The notes under the pieces were generated by a model. The model had not been told where the DNA came from. It was given only the letters and a program-made list of their open reading frames with translations, and made no database searches. The position numbers and the translations under genes were made by a program. From positions 1,364,001-1,428,000 of the forward strand of contig JAHBBC010000003.1 of NCBI GenBank assembly GCA_019915015.1: a stretch of 64,000 nucleotides of DNA. The letters are read 5' to 3'. Below are positions 22,308-31,878 of the stretch, piece after piece. This stretch comes from Auriscalpium vulgare. Taxonomy: Eukaryota; Basidiomycota; Agaricomycetes; Russulales; Auriscalpiaceae. Numbering within the stretch: position 1 is the first letter of the stretch; each line of letters opens with the position of its first letter.

Positions 22308-24153
22308 TTACTTCCTCGGGCCCTCGCCAGCTTTGTCTTTGACGTCGCGCCAGAAAGACTCCCACCGATCCCCACCACTACCACGCTGATGCTGCAGATA
22401 AACATCTCCTGCTGGGCTGGACCGAGCGTCCGTTACATCTAACGGATTACCACCCACGCTGGGCACAGGCATGCCCATGGGAGGTGCGCCAGACACCTGC
22501 GCTTGCGCGGCCGCCACTCGATCCAAGGCGTGCATGAGTGAAGGGGTCAGCGGTACGGCACCGACAGGTCCTTCGAGCTGCGAGCGATGGCGCTCCAGGA
22601 AAGGAGGGCGCCACGGCTCCCGCTTCGTCATGCTGGCAGTGACATCCTCTTCCTCGAAGCTGGAGGGATCCGTGACGCGACGCGAGCCATCGGGCCGGGG
22701 TGAGCCCGAGCCGTTTGTGAGCGTCTTGGATGCGCTTGTGCGCGTGGACAGGCGGCGCGGAGGCGGAGGAGTTGAGAGAGAGTTCCGTAGCGTCGCCCCC
22801 TCGGACTCGGAGTCAGAGCTGAGATCGTCTTCGTCCAGCTGCCCAAACTTCACTGCTTCGCGCTTGGGCCCGCCGTTGGCCAGGGATTGTATGCGTGTGA
22901 GCGGTGCTTGGCTTGTTTTGCGAAGCAGGCGCGGTGAATTCTGGTACTTGAAAGGAGTAGGCGTGGAACGTTTCTCCGCAGGGAACGCGTTTCCATCGAG
23001 TGAGGCGCGTGGCGAAGACGATAGCTTGCCGTCGGATACCAATGGGAAAACAACTTCAGAGGAAGGCTTTGGTCCGATGTGAGCCCAGGGGAACAAGCGG
23101 TCCAAAAAGGTCGTGTGTAGAGGCTGGAAAGCACCGGCACGGTCGGGGGCAAGAGGCAGAGCAGCGGTGTATTCGGCAAGGTATGTGTCCCATTTCTAGA
23201 CGATGATAAATGAGGTTAAAGCCTGCAGGACATCTCACAATACGTACCTCGTCGGGGTTGCCACCGTAGTACCTATGCAGAACCCAATCCGACAAGCAGC
23301 CGAAACTGAGGATGAGCCAGAAGGCTGCAGTCAACGCGTGTTCGGAACCTGAACCCCAGTTCTCTCCATCGGATATCCACAAACGCTCCCAAACATTGGC
23401 CCATGGATCTACATGTGCGAGGAGTGCGACGGCGATGGTCAAGCCATACGCGCCGGTGGCGCTGGCAGCCAGGCGCACGGACGCATGCTGCGTTCGCGAA
23501 AACGGCAGAACCGTGAGAAGGAATAGGAGCGACGCCGAGAGAGCAAGGATAATGCGCCTTGTCAAGAGGTTGGGATGAATGGATACGACAAGTGCTAGAG
23601 CAATCGAGATGCTTGTGGGCTGTGAACAAGGGTCATGAATGGCAAAGAGCAGACTCACCCCCCAGTGATCCCCGACAGGCCCAGCGCAGCATATCTGAAG
23701 CGACCGCTCAGGATAGTCATTGGAATTGCGGACAGAACCCAAACGGCAAGGAACGTTTTGTGACCCAGGGGGGCCGACGCGCTCTCGTTCGGGATCACGA
23801 GGGCAAGAAATGTTGCGAGATGGACTGTTCGATGGCCATTGAGTGAGGTGAGCGAGTATAAACTACAACGACTCACGTCCAAATGCCCAACCAATTAGCA
23901 GACCGCCGAGCCCACCCTCTAGGTAGAAGCTTAGTCGCCGCTTCCGTCGAGACAGGTCAAAGGATGCGGTATTCGGCATCTGAAGGGCGGCATTCCGGGG
24001 CGCGAAGGAGCGGGTGCGATCAAGAGTGAGAAAGGCTCCGGCGAAGGCAAGAAGAATAGACGTAAAAAAGAGAGGGAGGCTGTAGGCGAGGTCGTAAGAT
24101 GTCGTGGGCAGAAGGTCCGGGAGTGCTACTTTGGATTCGTTGAGGGTGGCCAT
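22308..24153 (-). CDS. DUF4203-type multispanning membrane protein with cytosolic tail
   Basis: Integral membrane protein of unknown function. Start ATG at 24153 (MATLNESKVALPDLLPTTSY). Hydrophobic spans are visible in order: LFFTSILLAFAGAFLTL, GLGGLLIGWAFG, VHLATFLALVI, TFLAVWVLSAIPMTIL, YAALGLSGITGG, ISIALALVVSI, IILALSASLLFLLTVL, GAYGLTIAVALLAHV and AAFWLILSFGCLSDWVL. This is the compact, Gly-rich span pattern of the DUF4203/TMEM198-like domain. The last third (from about 23100 down) is a hydrophilic, Ser/Pro-rich tail with acidic and basic blocks (LDEDDLSSDSESEGA) and a Trp-rich end (WESFWRDVKDK). Four or five short introns are seen, and joins are in frame. The family is assigned from topology and recall, not from a search; transport or Wnt-like roles of animal relatives should not be transferred. 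Confidence 0.65.
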
Positions 24154-25139
24154 GGTCGTAAGGGATACAGTGTTTCGCGTAGGGTATCGACGAGAGGATG
24201 CTGACCAGACGACGAGCTCGCTGCGAGGGACGGTGAGCAGGCAGCCGTCGTCGACGGAGGATCTAATCAGGCCATGGAGCGCCTCCGAGGTTTGCCTCGC
24301 CACACATGCACAAACATCCGGGGCGTACAGTCACAGTACTCTTGAGTCTACTGGCACCAGAGTTCAAGGCTACCAGGTCCCGTCAAACAATTCTGTCACT
24401 TTCTGGGGCTAGATATTGCTATGTATCGCACTAGCAGAGCTGTCTACATTATGATAAATAAATCATCAAACGCGTGGTGAGCTTCCTCTGCCTTCCTTCC
24501 ACTGACAACCTTTATGGCGAACAATTCAGCATCAGGCTTGAAGCTTGAAGCTTGAGGCCTTTGAAATGAGGCTCTCGTCATGCTCAAGGATACACATCTT
24601 CAGCCGACGAATCACTTGCGACAGGCTTTGTCGGCGAGACTCTTATCTGCCTCCCGAGTCGCGAAACCCTCATCCGCGCCTCCTGATCCAGACCATTACA
24701 TCTGCCAAGAAGGTTGGCCCGACAGTACATGCAGGTGAAGGCTTTCTAACTTTATTATGTAGGGCAGAGACGGAGGCAGTCTGTGACGCCAAGCTCGCTA
24801 GACGGCATGCGCGGCATCACCCTCTCCAGCTCAGTTCGCCGTTTAATCTTCCAGAATTGTCTCTTCCAGAATTGTCTCTAACGCAATAAATATCCACATG
24901 CTAGCAGAAATGGTTCTAGGTAGAACATAGGGCTCCTTAATGTCAGTTCCTATCGCAATCTTCGCTGCCTAGAACCCCCACCTCCCAGTATCGCCCACCA
25001 GCCTCTCTCACAACTCTAGCATATAGGATGGCCCCATCTCCCGCATATTCCCCAGGTCCTCAAGTCCGACAACCATGGCGCCCGCTCAACCAGCCCTCAT
25101 CAAGACCTCCCTCGTCTCCGCCAGCCTCACCAGTGCCAC
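24154..25139. other. Intergenic region left of the CoA-transferase duplicate
   Basis: Promoter side of the DUF4203 gene and flank of the duplicated segment. A triplicated GCTTGAA motif lies near 24534-24555 and a perfect 15-base direct duplication at 24848-24877. Frames up to 114 codons have no protein-like character. Confidence 0.45.
24848..24877. repeat. Perfect 15-base tandem duplication
   Basis: The unit CTTCCAGAATTGTCT occurs twice head to tail with no mismatch, in non-coding DNA. Confidence 0.85.
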
Positions 25140-25870
25140 CGCGCCAATATACGTACATGTGCATAAGTCCCGCCTCGCCCTCTATGACCACGTCGTACCC
25201 CGCAGCCTCGCGATACGGGCCGGTCTGCCCGTAGCCTTCCTCGCCGTCACCATACTGCCCCATACAGCACTCTGCTCGCCGTACGCGCACTCACCAGAGA
25301 TCGACGCATACACGAGTCGCGCATTTAGCTTCCGGCAGTCCTCCCACCCGAGGCCCATGCTTGCGAGCTTCCCGGGGATGAAGTTCTCGACGAGCACGTC
25401 CGCGCGCGCCACCATGCGGTGCAGCACCGCGAGGCCAGCAGGCTTCTTGAAGTCGACGGTGATCGAGCGCTTGTTGCGGTTCACGGCGAGGAAGTACGCG
25501 GACTCGGGCGGGAGGTGTGCGGCCGCTGCGGGTGCGTCGGGGTCAGCGGTGCGGCGGGCGGCGCCCACGACCCTGCGGGGCTTGCGCGGTGAGTTCAGTG
25601 TGCATGACAAGCGGGATGCGAGGCGCAGTGCTCACGGGTGTCGTCACCGCGGATGACCTCCTCGACTTTGATCACGTCGGCGCCGAGGTCTGCCAGAAGC
25701 ATGGTCGCTGTGGGCCCAGCGAGGACGCGGGTGAGGTCGAGGATGCGGACGTCTTTGAGCGGGGGCGGCATGCCGGTGTCGGGCGGAGGGGCATTGGCGG
25801 TGTTGTAGCGCCTTCTTGACAGCGCGCGTGTCAGGATGCGCGAGCTCGAGGGAGGCGGCCGGCTGTACAT
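25140..25870 (-). pseudogene. Truncated, frameshifted duplicate of the class III CoA-transferase gene
   Basis: Almost base-for-base copy of the first three exons and first two introns of the intact gene at 26859-28655, on the same strand. It begins with the same [17 protein letters not shown] and reaches the donor of exon 3, where homology stops. Everything after GEAGLMHM (the CoA-transfer and C-terminal parts) is absent. At the start of exon 2 the copy has four C where the intact gene has five (in CTGACCCCGACG, near 25544), a one-base loss that shifts the frame and destroys [14 protein letters not shown]. Because introns are kept, the copy arose at DNA level, not through an mRNA. It cannot make the enzyme. 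Confidence 0.85.
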
Positions 25871-26858
25871 CGCGGTCACGGTACGGTGGTACTGGTAGCA
25901 GTTCAATTGCTCCAAGTCAACAAGAAATCCCTTAAATACTCGGGACTTCACTCGCATTTTGGTCGGCATTGCATCCTGGAGGACAAGTATCGAGGCCGGC
26001 GTCGACATCACTCGCCGCATCCAGATTCCAGCCCGCACCGCGTTACGCATCGGTGGAGGAAATGAAGCCCGTTCGCTGGATTTATATACCCGGCGTGGGG
26101 GCTGCCAGCGGCGGCGCTGCACTGGTTTCTCGTGCAGGCTACCGACGGTGTCCACGACGGTGTCCAGCTTTCTTGTACTGCGTCGAAGCGTCGGCCAGTG
26201 TCAGCAGCCCATCCGATCCACCGCTGCAATCCTATTGCAGACAATCTGGGTCACTCTTAAAGCATGCCAATCCAACGAGGGCCGCTGCGTCATATCCTAC
26301 CTTACCCCAAGTGCCATAGTTGGATGACTCGTTGCTCTCAGACTCGCAAAAGCAGCTCCTCGTGAGACTCAGTCACGGTGGAACTCGCTTCTCCGTGAAA
26401 GACTCATGGCCAAAGACCGCCGTCGTCTGAGAACTGCTCTCCACGCTGCCGCGCCGCCCCAGCGCCCCACCGGCGCGTTCGGGCTGGGAGTGCAGAGTCG
26501 ATTGGTACTCGCGACTTGACGCTAATTAACGCGTCCCGCTCAGGCCGACGGTTGCAGGTGGATGTTCATTGAACATCACTCACATTCCTATCAGCATCTG
26601 TTGCCGACCTCGCGTGGAAGACGCCCAGTCGTTACAACATCGTCACCCGCCTAGCCCAAGGTCGCTTCGCGTTCGGCGCATACTGCAGCGATACACGCCC
26701 TGCGCGATTCCATCAGACTCTAGATACATCACAACGTGGCCCAATTTGGATGCCCAATCACAATAAAAACTTGACTAGCGTGCCGCAGCCTGTCAGCTCA
26801 TCTCTGATGTGGAGAGGAACTCGGAGGTGAGGGGCGGCCGAGCCGCTCGCGCTCACAT
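25871..26858. other. Intergenic region between CoA-transferase duplicate and intact gene
   Basis: Unrelated to the sequence upstream of the intact gene, so the duplicated block stops at about 25882. Frames on both strands at 25959-26327 have no motifs. No gene is called. Confidence 0.45.
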
Positions 26859-28655
26859 CTACACGACGCCGTCATTTCGAAGGCCGGCGATGTCATCTTG
26901 GGTATAGCCCAATTCCTGTAGCACCTGTGATGATCGTTAGATAACCCGCGTGGACACGCAATAGATGAAAAGATGTAACGTGCTCACCTCGTCGGTGTGC
27001 TGTGAGAGCCACGGAGGTGCACGCCGGATCGGCATGCGCTTCCCGTTGTATGACACCGCCGGGGCAACCAGCTTGAGCTTGCCTGCACGAGGATGCTGAT
27101 GGCCGCTGTCAGAACTCAGAACGAAGCTTCTGTGTGCTGGCACTCACGTCAACTTCTACCACAGTGCCACGCGCTTGAGCTTGTGGGTGCGCGAACGTCT
27201 GGGAGATGTTGTTGATTGGTCCGAACGGCACCCTGCTTGTTGCCATGAGCACGCGCTCGCAGAGAGAGGCGAAGATAGAACTCGCCCAAGTCCTGTGAAC
27301 TGCTTCAACCAATATTCCCGCGTCTCCTGCGTTAGCACATCTGTGATGATCTGTACAAGTTCATCGCGATGCTCCACACGCTGTGCATTTGTGTTGAACT
27401 TGGGATCGGTAGCTATTTCGGGCCTGCGCAGGATCTTTTCGGAGAAGAGCCTGAACTGTGCAATACAGTCAGCCCTTCGCAGAGGCCGCCCTCGTTGATG
27501 ATCCAGCGCCCACCTGCTTGTCGTTCCCAGCACCAATCATGAGGTAGCCGTCCTGGCAAGGGAACACCTGATATGGTACAATGGAAGGGTGTGCCGTTCC
27601 ATGCCGCGTTGCCTCCCTCCCGCCCACGAGATAATTAGATGCAATGTTCGCAAGCCCGGCGACCTACATTTCTGGTGGTCAGGTTCCAGGCAGCAATTCA
27701 ATTTGACACCGGCCCAAGTTACTTGAGAGTCAAAGAGGTTGCAGTCGATCCAGACGCCGCGTCCAGTCTGGTCACGCGAGCGTAGCGCGGCCAGGATTGC
27801 ACCGTGTGCGTACAAACCGGTGGCGATGTCGGTGACCGCGACGCCGACTTTGGCGGGCGGTCGATCGGGCTCGCCCGTGCTGCAATAAAATGCGCTCAGT
27901 AACTGAAGGTAAATGCTCTGCCGCGCGCCAATCACGTACATGTGCATAAGTCCCGCCTCGCCCTCTATGACCACGTCGTACCCCGCAGCCTCGCGATACG
28001 GGCCGGTCTGCCCGTAGCCTTCCTCGCCGTCACCATACTGCCCCATACAGCACTCTGCTCGCCGTACGCGCACTCACCAGAGATCGACGCATACACGAGT
28101 CGCGCATTTAGCTTCCGGCAGTCCTCCCACCCGAGGCCCATGCTTGCGAGCTTCCCGGGGATGAAGTTCTCGACGAGCACGTCCGCGCGCGCCACCATGC
28201 GGTGCAGCACCGCGAGGCCAGCAGGCTTCTTGAAGTCAACGGTGATCGAGCGTTTGTTGCGGTTCACGGCGAGGAAGTACGCGGACTCGGGCGGGAGGTG
28301 TGCGGCCTCTGCGGGTGCGTCGGGGGTCAGCGGTGCGGCGGGCGGCGCCCACGACCCTGCGGGGCTTGCGCGGTGAGTTCAGTGTGCATGACGAGGCGGG
28401 ATGCGAGGCGCAGTGCTCACGGGTGTCGTCACCGCGGGTGACCTCCTCGACTTTGATCACGTCGGCGCCGAGGTCTGCCAGGAGCATGGTCGCTGTGGGC
28501 CCAGCGAGGACGCGGGTGAGGTCGAGGATGCGGACGTCTTTGAGCGGGGGCGGCATGCCGGTGTCGGGCGGAGGGGCATTGGCGGTGTTGTAGCGCCTTC
28601 TTGACAGCGCGCGTGTCAGGATGCGCGAGCTCGAGGGAGGCGGCCGGCTGTACAT
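26859..28655 (-). CDS. Class III CoA-transferase (CaiB/BaiF family), probably mitochondrial
   Basis: Moves coenzyme A between carboxylic acids; the closest type I recognise is succinyl-CoA:glutarate CoA-transferase. The start ATG at 28655 gives [20 protein letters not shown], an Arg/Ser-rich, acid-free opening typical of a mitochondrial presequence. Family motifs follow in order: [98 protein letters not shown], then across an intron [36 protein letters not shown]. Asp in the last segment (VTDIATG) is the place of the catalytic Asp of the family. The C-terminus reads [13 protein letters not shown], then VLQELGY. About eight introns are needed; the joins I checked (exons 1-4) are in frame. A truncated duplicate lies 2.8 kb to the left. 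Confidence 0.85.
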
Positions 28656-28667
28656 CGCGGTCACGGT
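27923..28667. repeat. Direct repeat, right copy (with 25140-25882)
   Basis: About 740 bases covering exons 1-3 of the CoA-transferase gene, nearly identical to 25140-25882 with two one-base length differences and a few substitutions. The offset is 2783 bases at the left end and 2785 at the right end. Confidence 0.9.
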
Positions 28668-28845
28668 CTGGTTTGCTCTCGCGACTTTCCCGTCTCGTTT
28701 CCGCCCCGTGGGAATCTGGCGGAATCTTATACAGTCCTTCATCGTACCTCAACTCACAACCCATCTATCCTTCGTAAGAAATCCTGATCTCTGCCCATTC
28801 TTCTGCTGATATATATATCTTAGTGCCAGATTGTTAGCCAGCGCA

Positions 28846-30008
28846 ATGAGATCCCAACTCCCCATTGAGCTGATAGAGATGTTCCTCGAGGCGGCGTACT
28901 ACCTGCCTGCTGGTCAGCCCGACTACAAAAGTCTGGCTGCTTGCAGCCAGGTCTGCAGGCAGTGGGAACCGCCAGCCAGGAGACTGCTGTACGCGGACCT
29001 CTCGCTCGGGAGAGACATGGACATGGGCAGCATCGTGACTAGCCCGGCCACAGGCGCCCTTGTCTGCTCCGTCGAGCTCACCATCGGCGCCGGATGGGAT
29101 ACCGCCGTCGCCGTTCTTTTGCGCTGTCGTCAGCTATACCAGCTCACGCTGCACGTCGCGTCGAGCGTGATGCACATCCAACCAGCCATCATCGATTCAT
29201 TACGCGCCCTCTCTCTTAACATTCGCGCACTTGACTTGGAGGCCGGGTCCAGCTCGACCGTTGTGTACGAGCTTTTGGAGGTCTGGCCGTCAATACGCCA
29301 CCTGAACTTGCGCGAATCGCTCTACACATTCCCCCCCGCTATCCGCCCCGCCTTCTCGCTCTACGAACTCTCGGTTCGCGGAGTGAACGTCACCCCACAT
29401 GCCATGGAATGGCTGATATCTCCTCGCGATCCTTCGAGCGGCGTCTCCACCAGGATTCTCGGGCTGCACAAGGACCGGTACACTGCGTGCCCGGCCGTCA
29501 GCACGAAGGCACCCTTCATTCAATCGCTCACGCTGCAGCGGTGGTTGAAATGGGTCGACCTCGGATTGTTCACGGACCTGAAGGAGCTCATCATGTTCTT
29601 CATACCCGGCCATCCTATTCCACCTCTGCAAGGCATCGAACACCTCGCCATCCAACCGAATTACTCGGGCGTCTCGACGCCAGACCAGCTGGAACACGTC
29701 CTTGACGCCGTCCGCACGCTTCCTAACCTCAAACATGTGTCGGTCAGCGAGGCGATGTCCAGACGTCCCGACTTTCCGACACTCCGGGCCGCGTGTGAAG
29801 AGAGAACAATTGATGTTTTCGTTCTCCCACTTGAAACAGAGCCTCGATCTCCTGTGAGTTGTTCATCTAGCGTCTCATATCCTGCAGGTTACTAACGACT
29901 TACGTATGCTCGGATGTCCAGCCTGGCTACCTTGTGTGGACAGATCACTATCCACGAAGACGAACTCTCAGTTGCCTTAGGCGTCTGATGTTGTTTGCCT
30001 CTTCGTAG
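28846..30008 (+). CDS. F-box-like protein of the Agaricomycete expanded family
   Basis: Likely substrate receptor of an SCF ubiquitin ligase. The start used is ATG at 28846: MRSQLPIELIEMFLEAAYYL, the F-box opening LPxEL. It is followed by SLAACSQVCRQWEPPARRLL, with the conserved C-S-xVC-xxW of fungal F-boxes. The rest is a Leu-rich, irregular LRR-like body (LYQLTLHVASSV, LRALSLNIRALDLEA, IRHLNLRESL, LKELIMFFIPGHPI, LPNLKHVSVSEAM). A donor GTGAGT at 29854 and an acceptor at 29921 extend the frame to a stop at 30006-30008 (364 residues). Without splicing the frame would stop at 29895. The upstream in-frame ATG at 28831 would add five residues. The family is large and lineage-specific; its targets are unknown. 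Confidence 0.75.
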
Positions 30009-30580
30009 CATACGACCGTAGAATCATTAGCGCTATATGTACGATACAAGCCTAAGGAATCATTGTTTGTTCGAGACCGCGTGACGTTGGAAGAGGCTTG
30101 AGGTTTGAGGCTAGCAATGATTGTTTTTAGAACCCGTGTCAGAGTCAGCTATGGCAATTCTACATTTATAATAGTCATATTTGTCTCTAGTAGCATGAGA
30201 GCGATAGAACTGCGAAGTGAGCAAGGCCGCGGCGTGGAAGATGTATCCGCCACAGTTCCCAATGCGGCAGTCTGGCGCCACAACTTTATTGAAGGTCTGC
30301 TCGCTGTCACATCCTCCGCAACCTCAGAGGCCGACACAGATCAAGGTGAGCCTATCCATGTCCTCTATTGCGTTTGTCCTGCTACCAGGTGGTTGCTGTG
30401 GGTGGATGGTCTGGTCTGGTGGAATCTGAAGGGATGGATGCACTCTATAGGGGATGGATGGTCATCCGGGTGCACAGATGCCGATGCGCTCTGCTTGTTG
30501 GCAGATCCAGCACAGTGCCTTCATGGACGGATCCTGTTTGTGCAGGAACAGTTAAGCTAATGTTTTTGATCACAGACACA
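30009..30580. other. 5' region of RPL25 with probable leader intron
   Basis: A strong donor (CAAG|GTGAGC at about 30345) and acceptor (CACAG just before the ATG, at about 30575) bracket some 230 bases, suggesting an intron in the 5' leader of the ribosomal protein gene. Frames in this stretch are not protein-like. Confidence 0.4.
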
Positions 30581-31274
30581 ATGGCCGCAACGAAGACCGC
30601 GAAGGGCAAGGCTGCTGCCGCCAAAAGTGAGCATCCCAGCGCACATGAACCCTGCCCCTCCGCTGACATAGAAACAGACACGAAGACAGGGTCAAAAGAC
30701 GCCAAGGCGAAGACAGCGAAGAAGGCGGCGCTGCAGGGTGTGCACGGGCACCATTCGCGCAAGACGCGGTACAGCGTGTCCTTCCACCGCCCGAAGACCC
30801 TCCGCCTGCCCCGCGAACCCAAGTACCCGCGGACAAGCATCCCCCATGCGCCCCGTATGGACCAGTTCCGGACCATCGTTTCGTGCGTGTTCAATCGCCG
30901 TCGTCGTCCCAAGTCGCGTGCTGACCGCTCATCAGGCCATTAAATACGGAGTCTGCGATGAAGAAAATTGAGGAGCACAACACGCTCGTCTTCCTTGTGG
31001 ACATCAAGTCGAACAAGCGTCAGATCAAGGATGCGGTGAAGAAACTCTGGGATGTGCAGGCGGCGAAGGTGAACACGCTGATCCGGTATGTCTTTCCTTG
31101 CGCATGCGTTTTTCAGGCTATTCATGGGATGCTTCAGACCGGACGGCAAGAAGAAGGCGTACGTGCGGTTGACCGCTGACCATGATGCTCTTGACGTCGC
31201 AAACAAGGTATGTGAGCCGTGGTCGATCGGTCGACTCTGATTCACCATTCATTTCGTAGATTGGGTTCATCTAA
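30581..31274 (+). CDS. RPL25: 60S ribosomal protein uL23 (L25)
   Basis: Large-subunit protein at the exit of the peptide tunnel, where SRP and nascent-chain factors dock. The start ATG at 30581 gives [16 protein letters not shown] basic N-terminal tail leads to [24 protein letters not shown]-like [32 protein letters not shown], then across an intron [37 protein letters not shown] and [17 protein letters not shown], ending DVANKIGFI. This is a near-perfect match to eukaryotic uL23 in order and length (about 155 residues). Four short introns interrupt it, the last leaving only IGFI and the stop in the final exon. Confidence 0.95.
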
Positions 31275-31878
31275 TCGTTATGCTTCCATCGCACCTTCAT
31301 GTCGCCGAGTTTATGCACTTTCATGAGTATGCCGTTGCTATACATAGCTGTGTGAAACGCTGCAGGGCGAGGCCTGAGACGAATTGAGCGCTATTGAGCG
31401 CAGAGTGATGGGAATCAGAAATTGATGCGAGGGGCCGGCCAGAAGATTTCCCATGATTTCCCATGCCCGTCCGCCATGCCTTCTCGCTGGGGCAATCCGA
31501 GCGGGGGTCGGACGGCAATAACGTAGAGACGAGGAGAAATACGTGACCGTGAATGAGCTGAGAGATGTGTTTGTGTGCGGAGGACAAGAGACGCGTATTC
31601 AGGGACTCTGACGCGGTGGTCTCGGGAGTTAGCCCAGTAGCCGCGTCGGGGAATATATTGGGACGAGATCAGCGCGGCGGGCCTCTCTTCTTCCTCTTCA
31701 ACCACCTTCACCTCGCCCTTCGTGTGTCTGGTATTTCTCTCTTCCGCTCCAGCTTGGACCGGTCTTCCCCCATAGCCTTCTAAGGCCACCCACGCTCCTT
31801 TCTGCAGCAGGCTCACGGCATCATCGCTGTGGCTTGCTCTGTCCCGCTCTACAGCACTCCCTAGTTACCACCCCATCC
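31275..31878. other. Intergenic region upstream of the signalling mucin gene
   Basis: About 600 bases between the RPL25 stop and the mucin start, holding the 3' flank of one and promoter of the other. Pyrimidine-rich tracts at 31690-31860 fit a fungal promoter/leader. No gene seen. Confidence 0.45.
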
